This document shows, piece after piece, positions 55,801-64,000 of a stretch of DNA of 64,000 bases. The translations under genes were made by a program, and so were the position numbers. The notes under the pieces are model-generated. The model had not been told where the DNA came from and made no database searches. It saw only the letters and a program-made list of their open reading frames with translations. The stretch is from assembly GCA_963969345.1 (NCBI GenBank), contig OZ017769.1:8125725-8189724 (forward strand). Reading direction: 5' to 3'. Within the stretch, counting starts at the first letter, position 1. The number at the start of each line of letters is the position of its first letter. Origin of the DNA: Turbatrix aceti. Its lineage: Eukaryota > Nematoda > Chromadorea > Rhabditida > Panagrolaimidae.

Positions 55801-58800
55801 ATTTTTTTGAACAACGCAAAAAAATGAAAAAAAAATTTTCGAGCTGTTCAAAAATAAATTTCAAAAAAATTTTTTTCAGAATTTGGTAAAAAAAAAACAA
55901 GAGAAATAAAATAAAAGCGATCATCGCAACTTCGGTCGGTAAACTTAGGCCGGCCTAATTAATAGTCCTCGATTTTATAAAAACAAAAACTCAAAAATCA
56001 AACCTGAATCTCAGCAAGCTGTTCCTTGTGCGAGTAGGCCTTGTTTTCCCGCTTGACATTCTTTGCTTCGAGATTGAGATCAGAATTATCGTCAATCACC
56101 TGCTCGTTGTACAGCTTGCCCTCCGGAAATCGGAAAATCCCTGCCTCATTCGCCGTTACAGCCGCGTACGACGCAAGATCCAGTGCAAACAATTCCCGAG
56201 AAAACCTCGTCCAAAACTGGGTTTCAATGAACGCCCCGGTGTCATCGCCGGTCGAATTCTTGAAATGGACCGAGAGCAGGAGACGGATAACGTTCGTGCG
56301 TAGAATCGGGTCATTCTTCGTCGCCAGGACCCTGTCAAAGGTCGTCGTGCAGAATACCTCAGAATGGACCAGGTCACTGAGTTCGGGGGACGTCGAGACC
56401 CAGTTGATCCAGATTCCACCGTCCTGCTCGACGACCTTGGTCAACGAAGCGACAAACAACGATTCGACGAGGAACGCGGTGTAGTCTTCGTCTGATTCCC
56501 AAGAAATCTTCTTTGAGGGAAGAGTTTTGATGAGCACACGAACCAGCAAAGCGGCCGGAAGCACCCGGTGGTCATCTGGACCGGAAGAAGCCAGCTTCGA
56601 GGCAGTCGACGCGTGGTGGTAGACGTCGCTGAGAAATCCGTCCTCCACAGCTTGCAGATTCGCGTGCATGACAGCGGTCTGCAGCTTCACGCCTTCGACA
56701 GCAAAGAGGTCGAGGACGGCTTTGAGCGCAGCCCGACGAACTCCGTGATCCGGCCAGATCAGAGTGGCAATGAGCAGGTTCAGGGCTATGGAGGGGTAGT
56801 GGTCTTTTCCGTGTGGGCGTAGACTGGTCATGACCGCTCGTTTGGCGAAGGCGATGACGACTGCGCCATCTAGAAAAAAAGTTGAAAACTAGTAGATATT
56901 TTGAAATCTTTTTTTCATGATTGTTCAATTTCCATGTTTTCAGTTTTTTTCGCACGCACCGCTAAATTGTAAATGTAAAAATTGTAAAAAATTAATCTAA
57001 ATTTAAAAAATCTAAAATTTTTTAAGACGGCGAGAAAATTTAGATTTTAGGACGGCCGGAAAATATAAATTTAGATTCGAATTAAAATTAATCTAAAAAA
57101 ATTAATCTAAATTGTGAAAATTAATTTCCTCGCTGAAGAAAAAATTAATTCCTTAAGAGTTCCAAAAAAATCTCAAAAAATAAAAAAATCGGATTTATAA
57201 TTTTAAGTTAACGTTTTTTTTCTTTTTTGGGCTAAATTTCGCAAAAAAAAATCTCAAAATTTTTTTGGGCTAAAAAATAGCTAAAATATACCAAAATGAC
57301 AAAAAAATCAAATAAATTGTTTTCTCGGCAAAAATTTTTTTCTAAAGCGTTTTTTTGCTATAAAATTCTTTCTCTTGCTACTTTTTTCCCAAATTTTTTC
57401 GGTCTCCCTGCCCCCGATCGAGATTTTTGTAACTCACTGGCTCCGGCGAAAGAAGTCAGAATCCTGTCTCGTGTCAGACTCTTCTTCGTATCGAGTACGT
57501 CGAAAAGCGCAGCATCCATGGCCTCGCCCTTGACTACAACAGCCCGAAGAAGAATCGCAGCGGCCGGGATGAAATCCACATTCACGACCTGCTCCGTCTT
57601 CGCTGCAGTACAAATCTGTGTCGCTGAGTTGAGAATATCAGGATCGATCGTGGCGGTGGCGAATTTGTCGTAGACCAGCGCTGCTACCCTGAGGGCAGCT
57701 GATTTTGACTCAGCTTTGCCAGATGCACCTTTTTTGAGCACTGCAATGGCGTCCGTGTCCAGTTTCTGGTCGCCGGCTCCCCTCAGAAGCCACTGCTCAA
57801 ATGCAGACCACAGAGCAGCGAGAACTTGCTCGTTTTCTGAAAAAAACCCTGAAATAATAAAAAAAAGAAAAAAAAACATACGTTCAGTAGGCAAAATATT
57901 AGCAAAAAGTTCGACAACTTTCTTTGGCGTTGTCGAGACTTTTTCATTGGCCACAACATTTGAAATCGCCTCAGCAGCGGCGAGCCGGATGGGCTGCTTG
58001 CTGCTGTTCGTCTGGTAGACGACAAAAAGCGCTTCGATGTACTTGGCCAGCGTGTCTCCATTGCCGATGAGCAGCCCCATGTGGGACACCGCCTCCACAG
58101 AAGCAGTTCTGACACTGTCGATCGTCGACGCGAGCGAACTCGCCATGATTTGGAGGAATTCCTCGGCAAAATCGTCAGATTCGAGGGTCAGCTCGCGGAC
58201 AAAGTCAACGACAGCCGGAGCAGCGACCTCAGGGCCACGAAGGAGAGCCTTCTTTGAATTTGGCAAAAACGTGTTTTTGACCTCGGCTGACGTCAGATTT
58301 GATAGAACGCGATTCACGCTCTGGAAATTTAAAAAAAATATAAAAAATGAGGTTTTTTATATTTTTTCAGTTATTTTTTTTATTATAAAAAATTGATCAA
58401 AAAAGAAAAAAAAACTGGATTTTTTGGTATCGAAATTGTTTCCCTTGTAGTTTTTTGACAGAAAAATTTTTCCATAAATCTAAATTTTCACCGTAAATTT
58501 TTTTGTCGCAAAAATTTGGTATAAAAAATACAATTCGAATTTTTGAGCCGATGAACTCGAATAAAAACTCTGCAATAAACCCACCGTAAAATACGCAGCA
58601 GGAACGAGAGTCTTTGAGAGCATGATGCCCTTGTTGTAGACCTCGAGCCAGGTTGTGGTCAAATACGATTTGTTAGCCTCATCCGGCAGCAGAAGTGCGA
58701 TAACGACGAGAACTCGAAGATCGGCCGCATCCTGGGCGAGAAGGGCCTTGATTCCATCGATCACGAAATTGGGATCCTTGGCGGAGAGCGCCTTGAGCGT

Positions 58801-59499
58801 CTTGGTGAGAGGACGAACTCGCGGTTTTGAAACTGCAGCGAAAAAGGCGGCAGACGACAGCGCGGAGAACGCGGACTGCTTCAGGGGCTTGAAAGAGTCG
58901 TTTCCGATGTTCGAGAGCAGCAGATCCGCAATGTAACGGAAAAAGTAGGATGCCGAGGTTGTGGAACGATTTCTGAAAATTTTTGATGCAAAAAATATTT
59001 TTGGGATATAAAAACTCACGAAATAATCGCAACATTCGGCACGCAGGTCGTCAGAACGGATTCCGAGAGGTATTTGAGTGTCGTGAAGGCGTCCAACTTT
59101 GCCAAAGTCTGCACCAGCTTTGAAATCTCGTTCAACTGAAGACGATCTGCGTAGCGATGGAAAGCATGGTCAACTGCGGTCGCAATGGCATGCTTGTAGG
59201 CCGCTTCCGGAACTTCTGCAAAGCAAAAAAAAAAATTCTTCTTTTAAATTTGGAGCCCAAAAAATATAAAAACTCACTTCCCAAAGCCTCTGAAGCCTGG
59301 ACAAAGTCACTGATCAGGTCACTGAGCTCACTGACACTACCCGTCGTAGCCCGCTTGATAAAGGATTGAAAGGCGGCCTTGAAAGCCTCTTGCTGAAAAA
59401 TTGAAAAAAATGGTGGCACAAATGAACAAAATTTGAAAAATTGGTGGCATAGGTGAACGGATATAAAAAATAACTCACCTCCGAAGCAGCGTCACCCAT
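46856..59499 (-). CDS. GCN1: GCN1, ribosome-bound activator of GCN2
   Basis: All 17 exons join in phase to 2664 aa, close to the usual ~2670: 59499-59479, 59392-59278, 59215-59020, 58972-58585, 58320-57882, 57836-57438, 56869-56004, 55587-54961, 54399-53848, 53518-52874, 52401-51736, 51200-50594, 50174-49516, 49052-48016, 47731-47535, 47480-47300, 47255-46856. The protein is HEAT repeats throughout. Family landmarks are VKRENKAYSHKEQLAEIQ, the charged KLTDRQKKAANAEL coil, SVASCLPRLVPLI with GERRGAAYGIAAI, the eEF3-like block (QLLTDSHHHVQKAG, IRNPEIMSIAPHLIAGL, SLALIMPLIHRAF, YSLTDRK, LLDPVPEVRTV, VDRSGAAQGLAEVI) and VRQAANHVWKVIV. GCN1 sits on stalled or collided ribosomes and passes the signal to GCN2. 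Many introns are 260-570 nt and repeat-rich. Confidence 0.97.
50250..50560. repeat. Fold-back repeat copy in a GCN1 intron
   Basis: Within the 419-nt intron between exons 12 and 13 lie CCTTAAAAAATGCC and GGCATTTTTCAAGG facing each other, with flanking ATATAAAA / TTTTTATAT arms and GATTACGTCGAT. These match the arms of the element at 28907-29434. The copy is diverged. Confidence 0.72.
52440..52870. repeat. Dispersed GTTCG/CGAAC-rich intron repeat (GCN1 intron 10)
   Basis: The intron carries repeated CGTGTTCGTTTGCAAACAG and CCGAACAGATAAAACGAACA blocks in AT-rich context. The same wording recurs in GCN1 intron 8 (54410-54500, 54790-54940), in the Mesh-like intron at 30410-30500, and in part near 62380. 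No coding capacity is seen. Confidence 0.7.
53560..53760. repeat. Half copy of the fold-back repeat in a GCN1 intron
   Basis: In the 329-nt intron between exons 9 and 10, the segment TTGACGTAATTTTTAATGGAG, AAATATAAAAATGTAGGG, CACCTTAAAAAGTACCG matches one arm of the 28907-29434 element in reverse orientation. Confidence 0.68.
54400..54960. repeat. Second GCN1 intron with GTTCG/CGAAC repeats
   Basis: This 561-nt intron holds GCGAACGTTCGCAAACAG, TTTTCCGAACAGATAAAACG and, near 54820, TTTTCCGAACAGATAAAA again. They match the 52.4-52.9 kb intron. The intron is more than ten times the local norm, so repeat insertion explains its size. Confidence 0.7.
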
Positions 59500-60396
59500 A
59501 AATTGAAAAACGGGGTTCTGAAAGGACGTAGAGTTGGCAGCGTCGAAAAAGAGCGAAGCAAACACGTAAGATATAAAAAAAAAACACGAAATAGAGAGTT
59601 TTTATTGGATGAAAAAAATGCAAGTAAATTTCGAAAAAAAACAGTCAAACAAGCTTTACACACTCACTTGATAAGAAAACTACAGGCAAAACTGAACGGT
59701 CAAAAAACAGTCAAAACTTCGAAAAAGTGCAACTTTCAGCGACAATCCATGCTCAACAAAAAAAAAGATTATAAAAAACTTTCCCTGCAGGAAGTTCCAA
59801 AACCCCAAAAATCGAACTGATACCTTCGTAAAACAAATTTTTACACGCGTAACAATGGAACAATTAGGTATCCTATGAAAAACAAATGAAACGGATAAAA
59901 AATGCCTGAATTGAAGGGCTTCCGGATTTTTCGGCGATTCAAGGTGAGGCCCGACGAGATAACGTTGTCCTGCCCGCAGCCTGCAGTCCAGCCCGCAGCA
60001 CGCGTTCCTCTTCGGCGTGTCATCGGTTGTCGTTGTCTACGTTGCTCTTTCTCGTTGTCGATACGGATTTCCCTTCCATCGTTCTCTCCTGCACCTTTTT
60101 TGGACAACATAATATATTTTTTTTATTTTTCGCAGACGCGCGTTGTAGAATTTTTATGTAACGCCGTGTTGACAACTTTCTGCTGTGTTTTGATTGATTT
60201 TATTTTTTTGTTTTTGTGTTTTTTGCTTTTTGCTTCGAGTGATTCACAGTTTCAAGTGATTTCAGGTGCCACTCGACTATCTCAGGCTGTAGATTGAATT
60301 TGACTCACTGGCATGACTGGTTGTTGATAGGGGTGTTGTTTGGCCGGTGTTTGCAACTAGGCAACTGTCTGTCTGGCTCGGTCCAATACCACAACC
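59500..60396. other. Divergent spacer between GCN1 and the BIG/ARFGEF gene
   Basis: The two start codons face away from each other across 897 bp. The region close to GCN1 is A-rich and a TTTCAG-like site precedes its start exon, so an upstream non-coding exon is possible. A GC-rich island at about 59900-60110 may be promoter. An ATG at 59902 followed by 14 codons and a GTGAGG donor is noted but not supported as coding. Confidence 0.5.
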
Positions 60397-63300
60397 ATGT
60401 TTCTGCGAAACTCCATCGAACGTATCCTCCATGACAAGGACACCAGACGAAAAGAGCATGCTGCGCTCAAAAAAGCCTGTGAATCTGCTATTGGTTTGTT
60501 TTTTTTTGGCTTTTGTGTTCTTGAATTTATTTTTATTGCTTGAACGCTCTCTTTTTTTTAGAACAGCTGGATACGGCCGTCGAGCAGCACACGAAGCAGC
60601 AGGGCTCTTCCGGGAGCATTTTGCCCAATCTCCAGGAGTACATCCGTGCCGATGATTACTTTTACCCCTTCGAACTTGCAGTTCAGAGCAAATCGCCTAA
60701 GATTGTCGTCACGGCTCTCGACTGTCTCCAGGTTGGTTTATTCGTGGCATTTGATAACACCCAACCCAACCACTAAGCCTTTCCTTCTGATAACAGCGCG
60801 TACAATGATCCTGCTTAATTTTTACAGAAATTAATCGCTCACGGCCACCTGGTGGCTGACGGACCGGATCCAGGTAACCCGGATCGCCTGCTTATCGACC
60901 GGATCGTCGAAGGCATCTGTGGCGCCTTCATCGGGCCCTTCACGGATGACACCGTCCAGCTCCAGGTCATCAAGGTGATCCTCGCCATCGTGCTGTCCAA
61001 CACGACCCGGGCGCATGGCACGTCGCTGCTGCTCATGGTCCGGACGTGCTTCAACGTGTACATAGCGAGCAAGTCGATCGTAAACCAGGCAACTGCGAAG
61101 GGCATCCTCACGCAGATCATCAGCGCGGTCTTTCTCGCGATGGAGCGTCGGGAGATGCAGGAGCAAAACATTGAATTCGAGCTCGATGAAATGGTCGTCA
61201 AAAGCGTAGTCGACAGTATCGTAAACCAGGTCGTCGCTGCTGAGCATGCTTCGGAGGTGGGTCTTGGAACGAATTAAATTTGAGATACTTTTAGCACGAA
61301 ATTTAAATATAAAAAATTCGAGGCCAAAATCGGGATAAAAAAATACAAAAAAAACTCATATTTGACGTGTTTTTTTACAAAAATAGGATATAATGTTTTC
61401 TTAACACGAAAATATAGTTTTAGACATTTGAAACCGAAAATGCGATCAAAAAACAGATTTTTGACATCTGTAGAAAAAAATGGAATTTAGGTGCTCTTGA
61501 CACGAAAATTTTATATCAAACGCAAAATGCGTTTTTTGAGAAAAATTCGACCCCATTTTTTCTTTTTTAAAAATTCACGACTAAATGCATTCATTTCCAG
61601 GTGATCGTAACCAACGGAACCCACCGCTCATCAGCCCAACATTCTCCCGTCGTTGCCAACCTCTCCGTGGAATCCCTGGCCGACCAGATGTCCTCCCCAG
61701 CCGACGAATCCCTCACCAAACTCGAGTTCAAATCAGTCGAAGAACACGACGCGTTCCTCATCTTCCGATCGATGTGCAAGCTCGCGATGAAGGACGTCCC
61801 TTCCGACGCGGACAAGCAGTCCATCGAGCTGCGATCCAAGGTTCTGGCACTCGAAATGGTCCTCGTCGTGCTGCAGAACTTCCACGCGCCCCTCAACGAG
61901 AAGCACAGCCTCATCTACGCCATCAAACACATCCTCTGCTTCGCTCTCACGAAAAATGCGTCCTCGCCGAACGTTCAGGTCTTCGAAAAGGCTCTGGCGA
62001 TCTTCGTCGAGCTGGTCCACAAGTTCAAGGCGCATCTAAAAAAGCAAATTGAGGTGTTTTTCAAGGAAATTATCCTGTCCATGCTCGAGAGCCCGTCGAG
62101 TCCCTTCCAGCACAAGTGGATCATCATGAACATCGTGCTCAAGATCGTCGAAAATCACCAGAGCGTTGTCGACATCTACGTCAATTACGATTGCCATCTG
62201 ACGTCGGCGAATATTTTTGAGCTTCTGGTCAACCATCTTTCCAAAGTCGCGGTTAGTTTTTGGGAGTTTGAAATTGGGAGGGGCGAACAAGGGTAGAATT
62301 TTTTAAACAAACCGTTCTAAAAAAACATAAAAAGTTGTATTTTATATTTTTCCATTCGGGACACATTTTTGCCGAAATTGTGTTCGTTCGCGAACCAAAA
62401 AAACAATCGTTATCTTATCCAAGGTCCCAAAAATGCTTCGTTGCATGATTTCAGAGAGGCGCAGAACTTCCTGTAACCAGCCAAGTCCAACTCCGTGACC
62501 GAGAACGCGAAATGCGTGCCATCGGTCTCGAATGCCTGGTCAAGGTGCTCAAATGCCTGGTGACCTTCTACGACGAGGTAGCGACTTTTTCGAAGAACGG
62601 CGAGCTGTCGACGAAAGGCGTGGACGAATCCGAGGACTCGATCGAGCTCAACGGCGTTCAGCAGTACGAACAACTCAAGCAGCAGAAATCCATCATCGAG
62701 CACGGCATCGATTTGTGCGTTTTTTACGCTTTTGCGCTGAAAATGATTTTTTTTGACTTTATAGGTTCACAAAAAAGCCGAAACAAGGCCTGGCTTTTCT
62801 GCAGGAAAAAGGTTTTCTCGGCAAGACCCACAACGACATTGCGAGGTTCTTCCACGTCGAAGAGCGCCTCGATAAGACAGCCATCGGAGACTACCTCGGC
62901 GACGGGGACGAGTTCAACAAGCAGGTGATGTACGCGTACATCGATCAACTGGATTTCACGGGTTTCCATTTTGTCCAGGCACTCAGGTGTTTCCTGGACA
63001 AATTTCGCCTTCCGGGTGAGGCACAGAAAATCGACAGACTCATGGAGAAGTTTGCGTCCCGATTTTGTGAGTGCAATGCGGGGCAGCAGCTTTTTGCGAG
63101 CGCAGATACAGCCTACGTCCTGTCGTACGCGATCATCATGCTGACCACCGACCTCCACAACCCCCAGGTGAGGAAGAAGATGACCAAGGAGCAGTTTGTG
63201 AGGTCCGTGAGCGGTATCAATGACCAAAACGATCTCCCAGAAGATTTTCTGTCGGAAATATTCGACGATATCGCGGTCAACGAGATCAAAATGAAGCCCG

Positions 63301-64000
63301 GAGGGCATGGAAACAAGCCAAAGCTCAACGCGGACGTCGCAAGCGTCTCCTACCGGCAGCTGAAGCAATTCCAGAATCTCGAGCTCCAGACGATCGCTGC
63401 GAACGCTCATGCACTCATGGAAGCCGCGTCGATTGCGAGTGGAGAATTCACGTCGGCCTCGCACTACGACCACGTCAAACCCATGTTCAAAATGATGTGG
63501 ACGCCCTGTCTCGCGGCGTTTTCAATCGGGCTCCAGAGCAGCGACGACGTTCTCATCTGGAGAATTTGTCTCGAAGGCTTCAGGTACGGTATCCGGGTGG
63601 CAGCTGTCTTCCGGATGGCCACCCAGCGAGACGCCTACCTCCAGGCGCTGACGAGATTCACCCTGCTCATGGCGAAGAACTCTCTGTCAGAAATGAAGTC
63701 CAAGAACGTGGAATGCATCAAGCTGCTCATCACGGTCGGCGTCGAGGATGGAAACTTTCTGGATGAGTGCTGGTACGATGTTCTCAAGTGCATCAGTCAG
63801 CTCGAGCTTGCCCAGCTCATTGGAGCACCGCTCAACGGACATGCCCATGACATCAGGCACGTGTTCAACATTGACGAAAGAGCCATCCTTCAGCTGCAGG
63901 AGTGCCTGGGCGAAGCGAATTCTCAGTCTGTTGTTATTGCTGTTGATCGGATTTTCCAGGTTGGTTTTTTAGGGGTAGAAAATCAGGCCTGTCTAAATTT
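60397..64000 (+). CDS. ARFGEF: Large ARF guanine-exchange factor (BIG/ARFGEF, Sec7 family), 5' part
   Basis: Six exons are visible (60397-60493, 60562-60731, 60828-61256, 61601-62251, 62455-62714, 62765-63959), coding the first 934 aa; the gene runs off the window after a GTTGGT donor. The N-terminal dimerisation/cyclophilin-binding region covers about residues 1-235. The homology-upstream-of-Sec7 box follows (ALEMVLVVLQNFHAPLNEKH, YDCHLTSANIFELLVNHLSK with its YVNYDC motif). The Sec7 domain begins at FTKKPKQGLAFLQEKGFL near residue 535. Its catalytic glutamic finger is the Glu of FRLPGEAQKIDRLMEKFA, and motif 2 is YVLSYAIIMLTTDLHNPQV. BIG proteins load ARF1-class GTPases at the trans-Golgi and endosomes. 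A homologous-downstream-of-Sec7 region starts before the edge. Confidence 0.95.

Noticed and set aside
59902..60297. 131-codon frame upstream of the BIG/ARFGEF gene
   Set aside because: It begins in a GC island and runs into T-rich sequence with a hydrophobic, low-complexity end. It could include a non-coding first exon but nothing supports a protein.

Overview
The window is nuclear DNA of a small-genome animal, most probably a nematode. Supporting signs are many short introns (about 44-60 nt) with GT...TTTTCAG borders, AT-rich non-coding DNA against GC-richer exons, a histone H4 with Cys at mature position 73 (as in Caenorhabditis), a cuticlin-type ZP protein, a deaminase-dead ADAR like nematode ADR-1, an alpha-tubulin without the acetylatable Lys40, and CS-alpha-beta-like peptides. 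The species cannot be named from sequence alone. I rebuilt the spliced genes by hand. In almost every case donor, acceptor and reading phase agree through to the stop codon.

Layout. 0-3.5 kb: an unknown Cys-rich protein (-) divergent from a DNAJC4-like membrane J-protein (+). 3.6-8.5 kb: a histone island (H4, divergent H2A/H2B) lying between two same-strand paralogues of a secreted/membrane protein, with an orphan histone 3'-end relic at its edge. 9-11.7 kb: an FRMD3/FRMD5-like FERM protein (-). 11.7-18.9 kb: a 7.2 kb gene-poor block. 18.9-20.5 kb: a ZP/cuticlin-like protein. 21.5-22.9 kb: a divergent alpha-tubulin. 23.1-26.9 kb: CHMP6/VPS20 (-) divergent from an ADAR-family gene with three dsRNA-binding domains and no catalytic residues (+). 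27.3-32.6 kb: a Mesh/SUSD2-like NIDO-AMOP-VWD-sushi-TM protein whose third coding intron (between exons 2 and 3 here: 28855-29517) holds a long fold-back element. 33.5-35 kb: an M14 carboxypeptidase lacking a propeptide. 35.3-37.9 kb: ESS2 (-) and TXNDC9 (+) sharing a 190 bp promoter. 38.2 kb: tRNA-Arg(TCG). 38.5-41.2 kb: a KLHDC10-like protein with two tandem kelch propellers. 41.6-46.8 kb: an inverted-repeat region carrying two CS-alpha-beta-like peptide genes, a gamma-butyrobetaine dioxygenase-like gene and its truncated copy, and an unknown gene. 46.9-59.5 kb: a complete 17-exon GCN1 (-). 60.4 kb to the end: the 5' part of a BIG/ARFGEF Sec7 gene (+), cut by the window edge.

These are mostly unrelated single-copy genes packed head-to-head. 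Four divergent pairs share short promoters. No bacterial-style operon, CRISPR array, virus or transposase gene was seen. The least ordinary features are the ADR-1-like pseudo-deaminase with a possible 28-nt intron or frameshift, the dispersed fold-back repeats, the extended conserved block after the histone stem-loops, and the inverted duplication around the CS-alpha-beta-like peptides.
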